This document shows, piece after piece, positions 1 to 7,902 of a stretch of DNA of 13,181 bases; the first letter of the stretch is position 1, and each line of letters begins with the position of its first letter. Source of the stretch: Hemicentrotus pulcherrimus. Lineage: Eukaryota; Echinodermata; Echinoidea; Camarodonta; Strongylocentrotidae. The DNA lies in assembly GCA_003118195.1 (NCBI GenBank), contig BEXV01001766.1:76192-89372 (forward strand), in the 5' to 3' direction. The notes below the pieces were generated by a model. It did not search any database and was not told the DNA's origin. It saw nothing but the letters and a program-made list of their open reading frames with translations. Both the position numbers and the translations under genes were made by a program.

Positions 1-893
1 AACACCCAATAATTTTTTGGGAGATTCTTTAGGTGATGCACATGTCAGATAATGACTTTACCATATTGGGAATTGGTGGAAAATGCAGAGAATCTTTTAA
101 AAGGCCTGTTGGTCACAAAACTAAAGGCTAAACCTTGTGAATGACAACAACAGAATAGTGTTAAATTCCCCATGAGAACCTGCTACTATGTGATATTTAA
201 TCATCAAGACTTAATCAAATCTAAATTGAGGATACCAACAATTGATTACACCTCATTTAATCACTGTTCATTTCAGTTAATATTATCAAAATCTTCCAGA
301 AGCATATCAATTCTGTGACCTGTTGTCATTCTTCAGCCACATGGGTCATTTCAAAACAACAAGGAATGTCAAATTGGTAAGATCAGCTACCTGAAGCTCA
401 GACCTTAAAGTGGGACTGCACTACTTGTAGCTACTTGCGCCCTCTATATAGCAAACAATGCCTAACTGGTACCCCTTGGCCCCCCATGATCCCCCTTTTT
501 CTTATGTCAAGTGAGAGCTGATTTGATGAGATAACCACCTGTCAGTGCCCATGCAGGGAGGTCTAATCCCTCCTGGCCAAACTAGTGCAGACAGGCTTTA
601 ACAAAAAATGTTAAATGTAACTTGTACATAACATGATGCTGTGACATTGAATACACTGACCAAGGTCACTTGAATAAAAAAGAATGGGGTACATCAGGAC
701 TCGGGTGATTATGCGATGGGCTCAAAGATGTGTGAATTGCATGTAGCTAGTTCTTCCATTGTAGAAAAGTTGTTGATGCTACTGCTGTTGTTTTCATTGT
801 CCTTATTTTTATCAGGTACTAGTAATAGGCCATTTTTGTAATGTATCTAAATGTAATGCATTGATCTTTTTGAAGTGCCTCGATATGAATAGT
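1..893 (-). other. Intron downstream of the last exon, nothing recognised
   Basis: Minus-strand reading shows no THOC2-like peptide equivalent to the expected next exon (YSGQLKSRK region). No RNA gene or clear repeat was recognised. The stretch near 405-600 is locally GC-richer but has no coding pattern I can support. Confidence 0.6.
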
Positions 894-1003
894 CAATAGT
901 CAGAATTCAAATTGCATACATTAGTTGTTGCTAGGTAGGACAAACATTATGGCTTACCTTAACTAACAACACGTAATATATGCAATTTGCATTCTGACTA
1001 TTG
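894..1003. mobile_element. Foldback element (MITE-like), about 110 bp
   Basis: The two ends are complementary: caatagtcagaattcaaatt at the left and, reverse-complemented from the right, caatagtcagaatgcaaatt. The pairing extends inward through tgcata.att...gttgtt.g for about 40 bases with few mismatches. No coding capacity. It lies in the intron downstream of the last exon in the window. Confidence 0.75.
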
Positions 1004-1161
1004 AAATACAATTATTGCTGACAGATAAATGATGACATAGTTCGTATCAGGCACTTTACAAAAACATATCCACTACATTTGGTTACATTACAAAAATCGT
1101 TTATTGCTAGTCTTCAGTATACCTTATAAACTTTACACCATACAATTAATTCTGACATTTG

Positions 1162-1239
1162 TTCTTTATTTATTTATTTATTTATTTATTTATTATTTTT
1201 TTTATTATTATTATTATTTTTTTGGGGGGAGGGGGGGGG
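1162..1239. repeat. Low-complexity tract: (TTTA)n, (TTA)n, T-run, then G-rich run
   Basis: TTTA repeats (about 1164-1192) pass into TTA repeats and a T-run, then ggggggaggggggggg at 1224-1239. The run lies within the first 20 to 35 bases of the intron after the exon ending at 1256. The RNA there is C-rich, and the + strand DNA could form a G-quadruplex. Confidence 0.9.
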
Positions 1240-1255
1240 TTTGAGTGCTACCTAC

Positions 1256-1371
1256 CCCATGGCTAAGGCATAGATGTCAGGCCTCTTTTCCTTCTCCTCG
1301 GTTCTGATCTTATCCACTCTCTTCTCAAGAACCTGACCAAGGTTCTGCACCAGCGGGAAGTATTGCAAGAT
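1256..1371 (-). CDS. THOC2: THOC2 exon (last in window): [20 protein letters not shown] segment
   Basis: 116 bases, phase 0 in and phase 2 out (GG of a Gly codon). The acceptor is gtttcggggtcag and the donor gtaggt. It reads [13 protein letters not shown] and then [14 protein letters not shown], matching the vertebrate NLGQALERRVHKI...[15 protein letters not shown]. The next exon, expected to begin near YSGQLKSRKSY, was not found in 1-1255 and probably lies beyond the window. The first 31 bases and the acceptor are tandemly duplicated just upstream. Confidence 0.95.
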
Positions 1372-1619
1372 CTGACCCCGAAACAAAGAAAGAAGATAGA
1401 TACGGTTTCAAAGTTTGTTTGAAGTAGTCTAAGTGATGACAAAGCAAAATATGAAAAGATGTATTGCAATATTTACTGAAGGTTTTGCACCAGTGGGAAG
1501 TATTGCAGGATCTGACAACAACAAAAAAGAAGAAGATTGATACAGTTTCAAACTGTGCTAGAACAGTCCAAGTGATAGCTAAGCAAAATATGAAAAGAAG
1601 TATTGCAATATTTACTGAA
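1341..1619 (-). repeat. Tandem duplication (units 1341-1480 and 1481-1619) copying an exon start and its splice acceptor
   Basis: Two adjacent units of about 140 bases align almost end to end. Both begin 'ggtt.tgcaccag.gggaag' and end 'gcaatatttactgaa'. Unit 1 contains the first 31 bases of the THOC2 exon at 1256-1371 plus about 109 bases of intron. Unit 2 is therefore an extra acceptor with a 31-base pseudo-exon reading [10 protein letters not shown]. Past the junction the frame closes at TAA (1473-1475). The copied acceptor has a longer pyrimidine tract (cttttttgttgttgtcag) than the genuine one. Confidence 0.9.
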
Positions 1620-1880
1620 AATGATGTAAGTTAAAGGTTGTCAATCTCTAGACTTTCAGTCCAAGGGTTGAGGATTCGAATCCCAGCCTGGCACTTACGT
1701 CCTTTGGCAGGACATTAATCCACATTGGCCTCCCTCCATCCAGGTATAAATGGGTACCTGGCAATTGCTGGGTTAGCAGTAATGCAAGGGCCCTCAGAAG
1801 GAACAGCATTAATGCTGCTAAGACTCTCTTGAGTAAACAATTTCATTTTATCATTATCATTATTGTTCTTATAAATGATG
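1620..1880 (+). mobile_element. tRNA-derived SINE, degenerate, + strand
   Basis: A B-box-like aggattcgaatccc lies at 1671-1684. It is followed by 'cctggcacttacgtcctttg', 'ggcaggacattaatccaca', 'cctccctccatccaggtata' and 'aaatgggtacctggcaa', a body of SINE type. An ATC/ATT-rich tail (atcattatcattatt) ends near 1866. The expected A box upstream is degenerate, so no functional polymerase III promoter is claimed. The head starts where the tandem exon duplication at 1341-1619 ends. The 5' boundary is uncertain by some tens of bases. Confidence 0.75.
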
Positions 1881-1982
1881 GTATGATTAAGACTAAGTGA
1901 GAGAAGTGACATTTATATCCATGTAAACAAAGAAATTTGGGTTATAGTAATTGATTTACTGGAAACGTGATGGTTTTCTTAC

Positions 1983-2051
1983 CTTGGTTAGAAGTATGAG
2001 TGTGTTCCTGATTTGAGTGTACTCCTTTGACTCTAGACAAGCAACCACTGC
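1983..2051 (-). CDS. THOC2: THOC2 exon: AVVACLESKEYTQIRNTLIL segment
   Basis: 69 bases (23 codons), phase 0 at both ends. The acceptor is tgatttacag and the donor gtaaga. It reads ACLESKEYTQIRNTLILLTK, matching the vertebrate [20 protein letters not shown]. It is the smallest firm exon in the window. Confidence 0.95.
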
Positions 2052-2178
2052 CTGTAAATCAGAAGCACACACACCATAAGCAGTTGATATTTGTTTCATA
2101 TACCAGTGTCAAAAAGAGATATTTTCACAAAATATGCCTGTCAAAATGAATTTCTGTGAAGAGTCTATGGAAATGTAC

Positions 2179-2238
2179 CTGTGCGTCAGTCTCAATGAGC
2201 ATATCCATTGTTAACTTCACGTGCAATCGGTGCATCCT
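2179..2238 (-). other. Possible cassette micro-exon, 60 bases, unproven
   Basis: Between the exons at 2731-2862 and 1983-2051, both phase 0 at this junction, sits a 20-codon stop-free block bounded by tgcag and gtacat. It would add RMHRLHVKLTMDMLIETDAQ in frame. Vertebrate THOC2 has nothing here, the acceptor has no convincing pyrimidine tract, and 20 open codons occur easily by chance. Recorded only because length, phase and both splice dinucleotides agree. Confidence 0.15.
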
Positions 2239-2730
2239 CTGCATTTTACACATTAGAACTATTCCCTGTCAATATTGCTATACTGCCCAGCAGTTATTAG
2301 CCAATTTCTAGTCTGCAGTTTCGACCAATCAGAGGCTAGAATCTTCATACGCGGTATAATACTATCTATAAGATTCTAAGCAGTATTTCATCTCCTGAAA
2401 ACTAGGAGGGTACTAAATCATATTTTTTGGATCTAACCAGACAATATAACCTTCAGAAGTAGCAAATCTTAGAAGTTCATGCATTGAAATATTAGTGAAT
2501 TATGATATTTAAGCCATTTCTCAATCTTTCTGATGTATTGTAAATATAACGTGATTCTGTTGTCATCACATTTCAAGAGATTGAGTTGTACTACATATAA
2601 ATGCTTTGGGGTTCAATAGAACGGAATATATGAGGAGATGAAAACAAGATTACCTAAGTGATGTTATATTTCACCGAGGCTGCAGGCCAAGCTAAGAAAG
2701 CTCTATTCAGCTTCATTCAACATCATTTAC

Positions 2731-2862
2731 CTTGGTAAGCTTGTACTGCCATTTATGACAGACATGACGAAAGTTTTCATAGTCCAACTGGTCAGCCTTG
2801 TTGCTGGACTCTGTACCGCTCGCTCTCAGCACTGTCACAAAACCGGGAAAGTTGCCGCATTC
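2731..2862 (-). CDS. THOC2: THOC2 exon: [20 protein letters not shown] segment
   Basis: 132 bases (44 codons), phase 0 at both ends. The acceptor is ttttcccctag and the donor gtaaat. The peptide [16 protein letters not shown] is followed by [24 protein letters not shown], matching the vertebrate ECGNYPGFLTILRATG...[24 protein letters not shown]. An antisense open frame on the + strand over this exon is a shadow. Confidence 0.97.
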
Positions 2863-3478
2863 CTAGGGGAAAAACGGAGAATGACCAGGGATGAAAACAG
2901 TGGGCTCAGACTAGATTATAGACACTTTATCTCAAGTGATGATAGGCTCAAAAGGGACACATGAAAATACACTGTACAAAAGCAACATAAACATTTGATG
3001 TCAGCGTATGAAAGCCTCCCGTTAGTAGTTAAGAATATGAAATGACTGCTGATCACAATAGAGGAAAACAAAAACAACACAATCAATAAGATAAATAAGG
3101 GTGTAACAAAAGCCGATACAGGGCCATTTAATATATAAATGAGTTATGTGTGTAACTTCTATTCAATTTCCCATCCTCATATATCGTTCCTGTTTTCACA
3201 AAGTGACGGTAGTGAGGAAAATCTGCATGCAAATTGTATGCGATTTTCATTACTACCGTCACTTCGTGAAAATAGGGACGATGTGTTTTATTAGAATTCC
3301 ATTAATATTTCATTCATTTCATTCATTACTTCATACCAGAAAAAAAATCATGAATAAAGTATGAATAATATCCCCTTCCATGAAAAGTTATTTTGCTGTA
3401 ACAGGAGGACAGAGAGCAGATATTTCTATGCTAAAATATACACATTAAATGCATTCAAATAAAAGACTGAAATCTAAC
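2863..3478 (-). other. Intron; holds only the foldback at 3183-3282
   Basis: AT-rich sequence without further exons on the minus strand. Short + strand open frames here, such as those starting at 3146 and 3449, have no recognisable protein character and overlap the foldback or a real exon on the other strand. Confidence 0.6.
3183..3282. mobile_element. Long near-perfect hairpin, 100 bp (foldback element or hairpin RNA)
   Basis: The left arm (3183-3230) begins atcgttcctgttttcacaaa, and the reverse complement of the right arm (3237-3282) begins atcgtccctattttcacgaa. The arms share gtgacggtagt and pair over about 46 bases with roughly six mismatches and a loop of about 6. Nearly full-length pairing suggests a MITE, but the size also fits a hairpin RNA precursor. 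Confidence 0.8.
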
Positions 3479-3607
3479 CTTCTCATATGTTTCTTTATCC
3501 CCATGCCATTTCATCACAGTTTCCATCATTGCACAAAGGAACCTGCCGTAACGAATGGCTTCGTTCTCCGTACAGCTGGCTACCGTGTAGGTGATATCTT
3601 GAAATAC
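3479..3607 (-). CDS. THOC2: THOC2 exon: [20 protein letters not shown] (Tho2 core)
   Basis: 129 bases (43 codons), phase 0 at both ends. The acceptor is tatccaaacag and the donor gttaga, a weak non-consensus GT site (T at +3). It reads [19 protein letters not shown] and ends [10 protein letters not shown], nearly identical to vertebrate THOC2. A long purine-rich tract (3627-3740 on the + strand) supplies pyrimidine-rich RNA upstream of its acceptor. Confidence 0.97.
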
Positions 3608-4175
3608 CTGTTTGGATATGATATGATGAAGAAAAAGAGACAAAGAAAAAAAAAGACAAATATTGAAATGGAGGATAAAGAAAATTGATGAAAAGAAGAC
3701 GGCAAAGAAAGGGAAAAGAAGGAAGAAAGTTAAGAAAAATTTAAAGGCAATTTTAAGTTTTTCAATGATGAAACATCTCTCACAGAATGAAATAAAATAA
3801 ATTCAATGCTTTAACTACAATTATGCATTACAAGCCAAAAATACAGGCATGCAGAAGAAAATGTAAGATAGTTGAGTAACGAGCTACGAAAGATGAAAAG
3901 TTGGACTTTGTCAGTACCACAAAAGAATTGACTGCACCTTTGTGGTTGCTTTATTGTGTATGTCATTCTGAGCTAATTTAATCCATCTTGCTGGTCCAAG
4001 TAACTCTTTGTATGAGCATTATATCTACTTTTTACAATATACCATGGGCTATTCTTTTCTAAAACTTCACATTATGATTATTCTATAGATAAATGATACA
4101 TTGATACAATCCATGACATTTCCGAAAGTTATCCAAGGAAGAGGAATATTATCTACAAACGGAGAATTTACTTAC
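3608..4175 (-). other. Intron with a purine-rich tract at 3627-3740
   Basis: The + strand at 3627-3740 is almost all A and G (gaagaaaaagagacaaagaa and onward). It therefore reads as a long pyrimidine tract in the transcript, ending about 20 bases before the acceptor of the exon at 3479-3607. The rest of the intron is AT-rich with nothing recognised. Confidence 0.65.
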
Positions 4176-4333
4176 CCTATCATAGCACAAGAGGGTGGAG
4201 AAGTTGGGCGTCCTTAGTTTGTGGACAGTGAGGACAAACTTTGCACAGTAGAGGGCGTCGCTGGCCGAGAAGCAGCAGCGTGGAAAGACGCAGAGCTGCA
4301 GGAACTGGGTGATGGTCTCATTCTTGGTCGAAC
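4176..4333 (-). CDS. THOC2: THOC2 exon: [20 protein letters not shown] (Tho2 core)
   Basis: 158 bases, in at phase 1 (GT completes C|GT, Arg) and out at phase 0. The acceptor is aacatcccag and the donor gtaagt. It contains [29 protein letters not shown] and [12 protein letters not shown], the best conserved stretch of the family. An open frame continues upstream of the acceptor to 4862, but that part is intronic repeat sequence, not protein. CC in PRCC and KLRTPNF differ slightly from the vertebrate residues. Confidence 0.97.
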
Positions 4334-4360
4334 CTGGGATGTTTAGAGGGGTTGAAATGG

Positions 4361-4558
4361 GTAGATTCACTGAATATGAACAAAAATACTCACTGGTAGC
4401 ATTGCAATGCTGCAGTGATGACATTTGAATAGAAATGAAAATTGAATAGAACAAAAGGGGTAGATTCGCTGAATACGAACACAAATATTTACTGGTAGCA
4501 CTGCAAGACTGTGATATTGAAAATCGAATGAAGAACATTTGAATCATGATTTGTATCA
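4361..4558. repeat. Two-copy tandem repeat, period 99 bp
   Basis: gtagattcactgaatatgaa at 4361 and gtagattcgctgaatacgaa at 4460 start two copies that share actggtagca.tgca and weaker similarity after that. The copies sit directly upstream of the exon at 4176-4333 and create a spurious long open frame into it. Confidence 0.75.
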
Positions 4559-4626
4559 CAAATCGGACTTCCAAAATATTCAGTTCATTCAAATGTTGTC
4601 TACAAACATAAAAAGGGGACAGAGTT

Positions 4627-4856
4627 GAATCCAATTCCCTGTGTATCTTTCTCCAACGATTCAACACAATATTTATCCTGTGCCCTAAGCTGATCAGACA
4701 TTTGCACTGGAGATGATTGCTCCAGGCTTTGTTGATCAAAGATATACAAACAGAGAGGTCCAGAATGGGGGGGGGGGAATCCATTTCCCTATGTATGTTT
4801 CTCCAATGTTTCAAAAAATTCATCCTGTGCCCTAAGCTGAGATGACATTTGCACTG
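4627..4856. repeat. Two-copy tandem repeat, period 150 bp
   Basis: Copies at 4627-4709 and 4777-4856 both read gaatcca.ttccct.tgtat, then tttctccaa, cctgtgccctaagctga and gacatttgcactg. A run of 11 G at 4767-4777 precedes the second copy. Like the 99-bp pair next to it, this is non-coding and lies in the intron between 4334 and 5622. Confidence 0.8.
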
Positions 4857-4857
4857 A

Positions 4858-5622
4858 TACAAACCTTTACCTTTAATCTTTCAACTCATGAAAATATTTG
4901 CACTATTGAACTCATAACCATTCATTATTTGCATACTAATCACCTTATAGCACTTTGGTTGGTATGTTAGGAGTTCATTGTCACTATGCTATATTTAACC
5001 ATCATACGGTCTTCAAATAATACTTCTATTAAAGAGATATGGCCAATTTGAATACACTCTCAAATTGGGACACTCCACTTGTGAGTGGACTTCTATGCAC
5101 CTGCCGCTCTTGCATGTTTTCTTATAGGTTGATTTTATACATTCTAGCTATAATATTTCTGTTAGGTAATTGGAACACTTTAAACTGGTAGACAGAGACG
5201 CCAACCTCTTGACACACAAAAAAACTAGACTGAGTATCCTAACAAATCAGATTTTGGAGAGAAAAATCAGATTTTCACGAAAACTTGACACTACCACTGG
5301 CCCGTCGGCCCCGGGCCAGTAAAACTTCAGAAAAATGTTTCCTCTTTCACTAAAATTTAATTAGAAAATTGTAAAGCACAGTTTTTGTTGGGGTTGCGGG
5401 GGTTCACTTGTACATGTTTCAATGCGATTTGTTGTAAAGATGAACAATCATATTTTGAGATTTTAAGACTGTATTTCACTCTTATTATAGAACTAAATAC
5501 GATTAAATCGTACTGGTTGGCATCTCTGGGTAGACTCACATAATGCGGGGAGAATGTTATGGGTTGATTTTGTAAATTCTAGCTGTACATAGATTATCTC
5601 TTCAGCTGGCAGGCTGACTTAC
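4858..5622 (-). other. Intron part; inverted-repeat remnants only
   Basis: It contains an imperfect inverted pair: gtagacagagacgccaacc near 5190 against the complement of ggttggcatctctgggtaga near 5515. A direct pair ggttgattttatacattcta (5128) / ggttgattttgtaaattcta (5560) lies outside it. These look like edges of a degraded element of about 350 to 450 bp. No exon was seen. Confidence 0.5.
5296..5320. repeat. GC-rich perfect hairpin actggcccg...cgggccagt
   Basis: Nine-base arms (5296-5304, 5312-5320) pair perfectly around a 7-base loop. It is strikingly GC-rich against the AT-rich intron around it. It may be part of the degraded element spanning roughly 5190-5530. Confidence 0.7.
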
Positions 5623-5764
5623 GTGCAGTGAACCATGTCTCACACTCCTTCTTGAGACGAGCCTCTATCCTCTGGCAATGATCCTGTTGCTTTCTCTCTT
5701 CATCCTTGAGTCGATCGATGATGATTGCAAATCTCTCCTTCTCCTTCTTCCTTTTTGCAGAGGC
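5623..5764 (-). CDS. THOC2: THOC2 exon: charged helix ASAKRKKEKERFAIIIDRLK
   Basis: 142 bases, phase 0 in and phase 1 out. The acceptor is atccacacgtag, with a weak pyrimidine tract, and the donor gtaagt. The peptide is strongly charged (KRKKEKER, RLKDEERKQQDHCQRIEARL, KKEC) and ends ETWFTA plus C of an Arg codon. It is a long helix equivalent to the vertebrate NKKKKEKERCTALQDKL...DNWLLA segment. The Arg codon is completed by the next exon. Confidence 0.94.
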
Positions 5765-6752
5765 CTACGTGTGGATAAAATGTAAACACATTTCAAGATA
5801 CGACATGGTCCAAGTTCGAGTTTTAGTTGTGATGTAGTGAATAATTCATTTTCAGCATGCTTGCACAAGTGTAGACTTCTGTTCAGAGTAAATGCTTACA
5901 CATACCGACTAAGCAATAACGTAATTAATGCATCATTTAATAGAAATAGTTAATTACGTTGCAATGGCACTGAAGTTTTTGTCTCGTCTACTCACTTCAA
6001 ACAATAAAATAGTATTGTCTTAATATTTCAATGTATAAACTTGACAGCATCATAAAAGTGATAAAGCTTTGATATGTTTCCGCAGGTTTTGTATCTGTAC
6101 CATTCTTTTTAAGTTTTGTACAATGAACTGGGAAAAAAACAGTTATCTATTTGCTACTGAGGAACATTTTTGTGTATCGTTGTGTTCTCCACACAAAGGG
6201 CGTGAACAGATACACAACCAGCTGATGTACATTTCTAGAAAAATGCATTCTTGACCTATATTTATAGACTGCCTCTACAAAACATGTTTCACTCGGTGTA
6301 AACTGATGTTCTCTGTATACAAATTTCTGTAGCCTTTTATTGTCTTGGGTTTTCCAAGCCTTTGTAGGCAATATTTGAAACAATTTAATTTTTCCTGGGG
6401 GATCCATGAACTACAAGCACTGCTTTTAAGTGGTCCCCCCCCCCACTTTCATCAGAAATGAAGAATTTCTTGTAATAATTTGATTAAATGCAAAGTGAAT
6501 TTGTATAGTTACCTAGAAAAAAAGAATTATGTATGAAAAAAATGTAATACCTTCGGATATCTTTCTGTTGGAAATGAAATGAATATGAATCGAATTGAAT
6601 TAAATTGAATTAAAGGACTACACAACTGAAATATCTGACCAAAATCTGTGGAGACACCCTTCTACCTAACACATAGGATTTTGAGCCTTGGTCAATTTAC
6701 TAGCAGACAGATACATCATTTGTAAATGTAGGACTATGAAATGAACTCTCAC
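5765..6752 (-). other. Intron, mostly featureless
   Basis: It contains a small inverted repeat (aacgtaattaa at 5919 with ttaattacgtt at 5951), a run of about 12 C near 6434-6446, and a short GAATT-type minisatellite at about 6575-6615 (atgaatatgaatcgaattga). No exon or RNA gene was recognised. Confidence 0.6.
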
Positions 6753-6879
6753 CATTTCTTTGTTGTCATCTACAGTTGCCATGGTCACCTTGATCTTATT
6801 GATCTCCTTGTCATAGCTTGGACTGGGAACATGCAGGTCGTACATGGACAGCGTCCAGAAGCTTGCATAGAATTGCGGG
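6753..6879 (-). CDS. THOC2: THOC2 exon: [20 protein letters not shown] segment (start of Tho2 domain)
   Basis: 127 bases, in at phase 2 (C completes AG|C, Ser) and out at phase 0. The acceptor is tttctatacag and the donor gtgaga. The peptide [18 protein letters not shown] matches the vertebrate PQFYATFWSLTMYDLAVP and continues [13 protein letters not shown], ending DDNKEM. In the family this is the beginning of the conserved Tho2 region. Confidence 0.96.
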
Positions 6880-7056
6880 CTGTATAGAAAGCATCAACAT
6901 GTTAGGGTGAATCTTTTTATTTCCTTAATAAATACACATGTTTTACAAGGCATACAAAATTCAGTGCATGATATCTTCTTGATAATTCAATTCAAGCTTA
7001 TTTAAGCAAATCATTACAAATGACATTTACATCACATTAAATGGTATGTGTCAATT

Positions 7057-7148
7057 GGGGCGTTGCAAGAAAATTGAGTTAATTGCAAGTTGCAAAATTT
7101 GCAAGTGATATTTGCAATCAATTGCAACTCAAATTTCTTGCAACGCCC
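7057..7148. mobile_element. Foldback element, family with ends GGGCGTTGCAAGAAA, copy 1
   Basis: The left end ggggcgttgcaagaaaattg and the reverse complement of the right end gggcgttgcaagaaatttga match over most of their length. The whole 92-bp element is a hairpin rich in 'ttgcaa' and 'caattgcaa' words. A second copy lies 128 bases away in the same intron. Confidence 0.85.
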
Positions 7149-7234
7149 TACTTGTTTCCTAAATTTCCTAGGATTTTGTTAGGATTAAGGTTTTAACAAT
7201 TGAATTAAGTTAAACTAGATCTAGCTTTTATTCT

Positions 7235-7270
7235 ACCCCCCCCCCCTCTCTCTATCTCTCTCTCTCTCTT
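7235..7270. repeat. C-run plus (TC)n microsatellite
   Basis: About ten C followed by tctctctatctctctctctc, lying between the two related foldback elements. Confidence 0.9.
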
Positions 7271-7276
7271 ACTAAT

Positions 7277-7369
7277 GGGACGTTGCAAGAAAGTTGATTT
7301 GCGGTCAATTGCAAATTTATGCTTGAATTTGGGGATTTGCTATTGATTGCAACTTTCTTGCAACGCCCC
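7277..7369. mobile_element. Foldback element, family with ends GGGCGTTGCAAGAAA, copy 2
   Basis: The left end gggacgttgcaagaaagttg and the complement of the right end ggggcgttgcaagaaagttg pair nearly perfectly, giving a 93-bp element. It shares termini and internal words with the copy at 7057-7148 but differs enough internally to be an independent insertion or an old duplicate. Confidence 0.85.
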
Positions 7370-7442
7370 ACGTGTATGATACAGTGTATGTATGTTACAG
7401 CTTATGAGTTTTACAGAAAGTGAGTGACTGAATGACTTTTAC

Positions 7443-7530
7443 GATATTATCCCAGACTCAGAAGGATTAATGGAGATGGTACCGTCTGTCAAAGGAGACA
7501 TGACGGCCTGGGAGGCCTGGACGAAACGTT
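7443..7530 (-). pseudogene. Decayed copy of the 3' half of the THOC2 exon at 7903-8054
   Basis: On the minus strand this reads QRFVQASQAVMSPLTDG, against QRYVQASQVVMSPLTDG in the true exon. The homology continues to the exon end with a one-base deletion in the KVW codons, which turns DDI into a short out-of-frame tail ending at a stop. The donor has changed from atcag|gtaaga to atcgtaaaa, losing AG. The intron sequence beyond (about 7395-7440) also resembles about 7845-7900, so the duplication included flanking intron. The 5' half is absent and replaced at 7531 by a SINE tail. Confidence 0.85.
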
Positions 7531-7810
7531 GTGATAATAATAATGATAATAATAATAATCTTTTAAAGTCCACTCCAAATTCTATTAAGTTAAACCAAAA
7601 ATGGAAATTGTTTTTGCCCAATTGATCGTGAGCCCGGCAGCCACTAAGCACCGCCAGATTGATGTTGCTCTATCCCTTATTGTTGAACGCCAAACAAGGT
7701 AGCAGCAACTCCTGTCTTTTAACATCTTTTGGTATGACACGACAGGGTTCGAACCCATGACCCCCCGGTTGTGAGGCGGACGCTCTACTGACTGAGCCAA
7801 CACATCGCAC
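7531..7810 (-). mobile_element. tRNA-derived SINE, minus strand
   Basis: The minus strand begins gtgttggctcagtcagtaga. It has an A box TGGCTCAGTCAG (7788-7799), a B box gggttcgaaccc (7745-7756), and a tRNA-like anticodon-arm stretch between them. A roughly 170-base unrelated body follows (with aaaagatgttaaaagacagg and gttgctgctaccttgtttgg), then a tail of ATT repeats (7531-7560). It is a SINE rather than a tRNA gene because the acceptor stem does not close and the tail is (ATT)n. The tail joins a broken copy of a THOC2 exon. No convincing target-site duplication was seen. Confidence 0.85.
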
Positions 7811-7902
7811 TAGACTGTACAACATCACTGTCTCTGTGTAAGTTACAGCTTTTGAATGTTAGTGTATAAATGTTACAGTGAGAGAGTGATTTAACATCTT
7901 AC

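Noticed and set aside
1706..1766. 'aggtataaatgggtacc' at about 1741-1759 as a TATA-box promoter
   Set aside because: The phrase is part of the SINE body and there is no gene start downstream.
2755..2964. + strand 69-codon open frame
   Set aside because: It is the antisense shadow of the conserved exon at 2731-2862.
4149..4862. 237-codon minus-strand open frame as an independent protein
   Set aside because: Only the 4176-4333 part is conserved (THOC2). The rest is intronic tandem repeat beyond a clear acceptor (catcccag), and the vertebrate protein has no such insertion.
7585..7803. Minus-strand 72-codon open frame beginning MLAQSVERPP
   Set aside because: This is translation of the tRNA-derived head of the SINE, a common false ORF.
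7740..7805. A genuine tRNA gene on the minus strand
   Set aside because: A and B boxes are good, but the acceptor stem does not pair and the sequence runs on into a SINE body with an (ATT)n tail.
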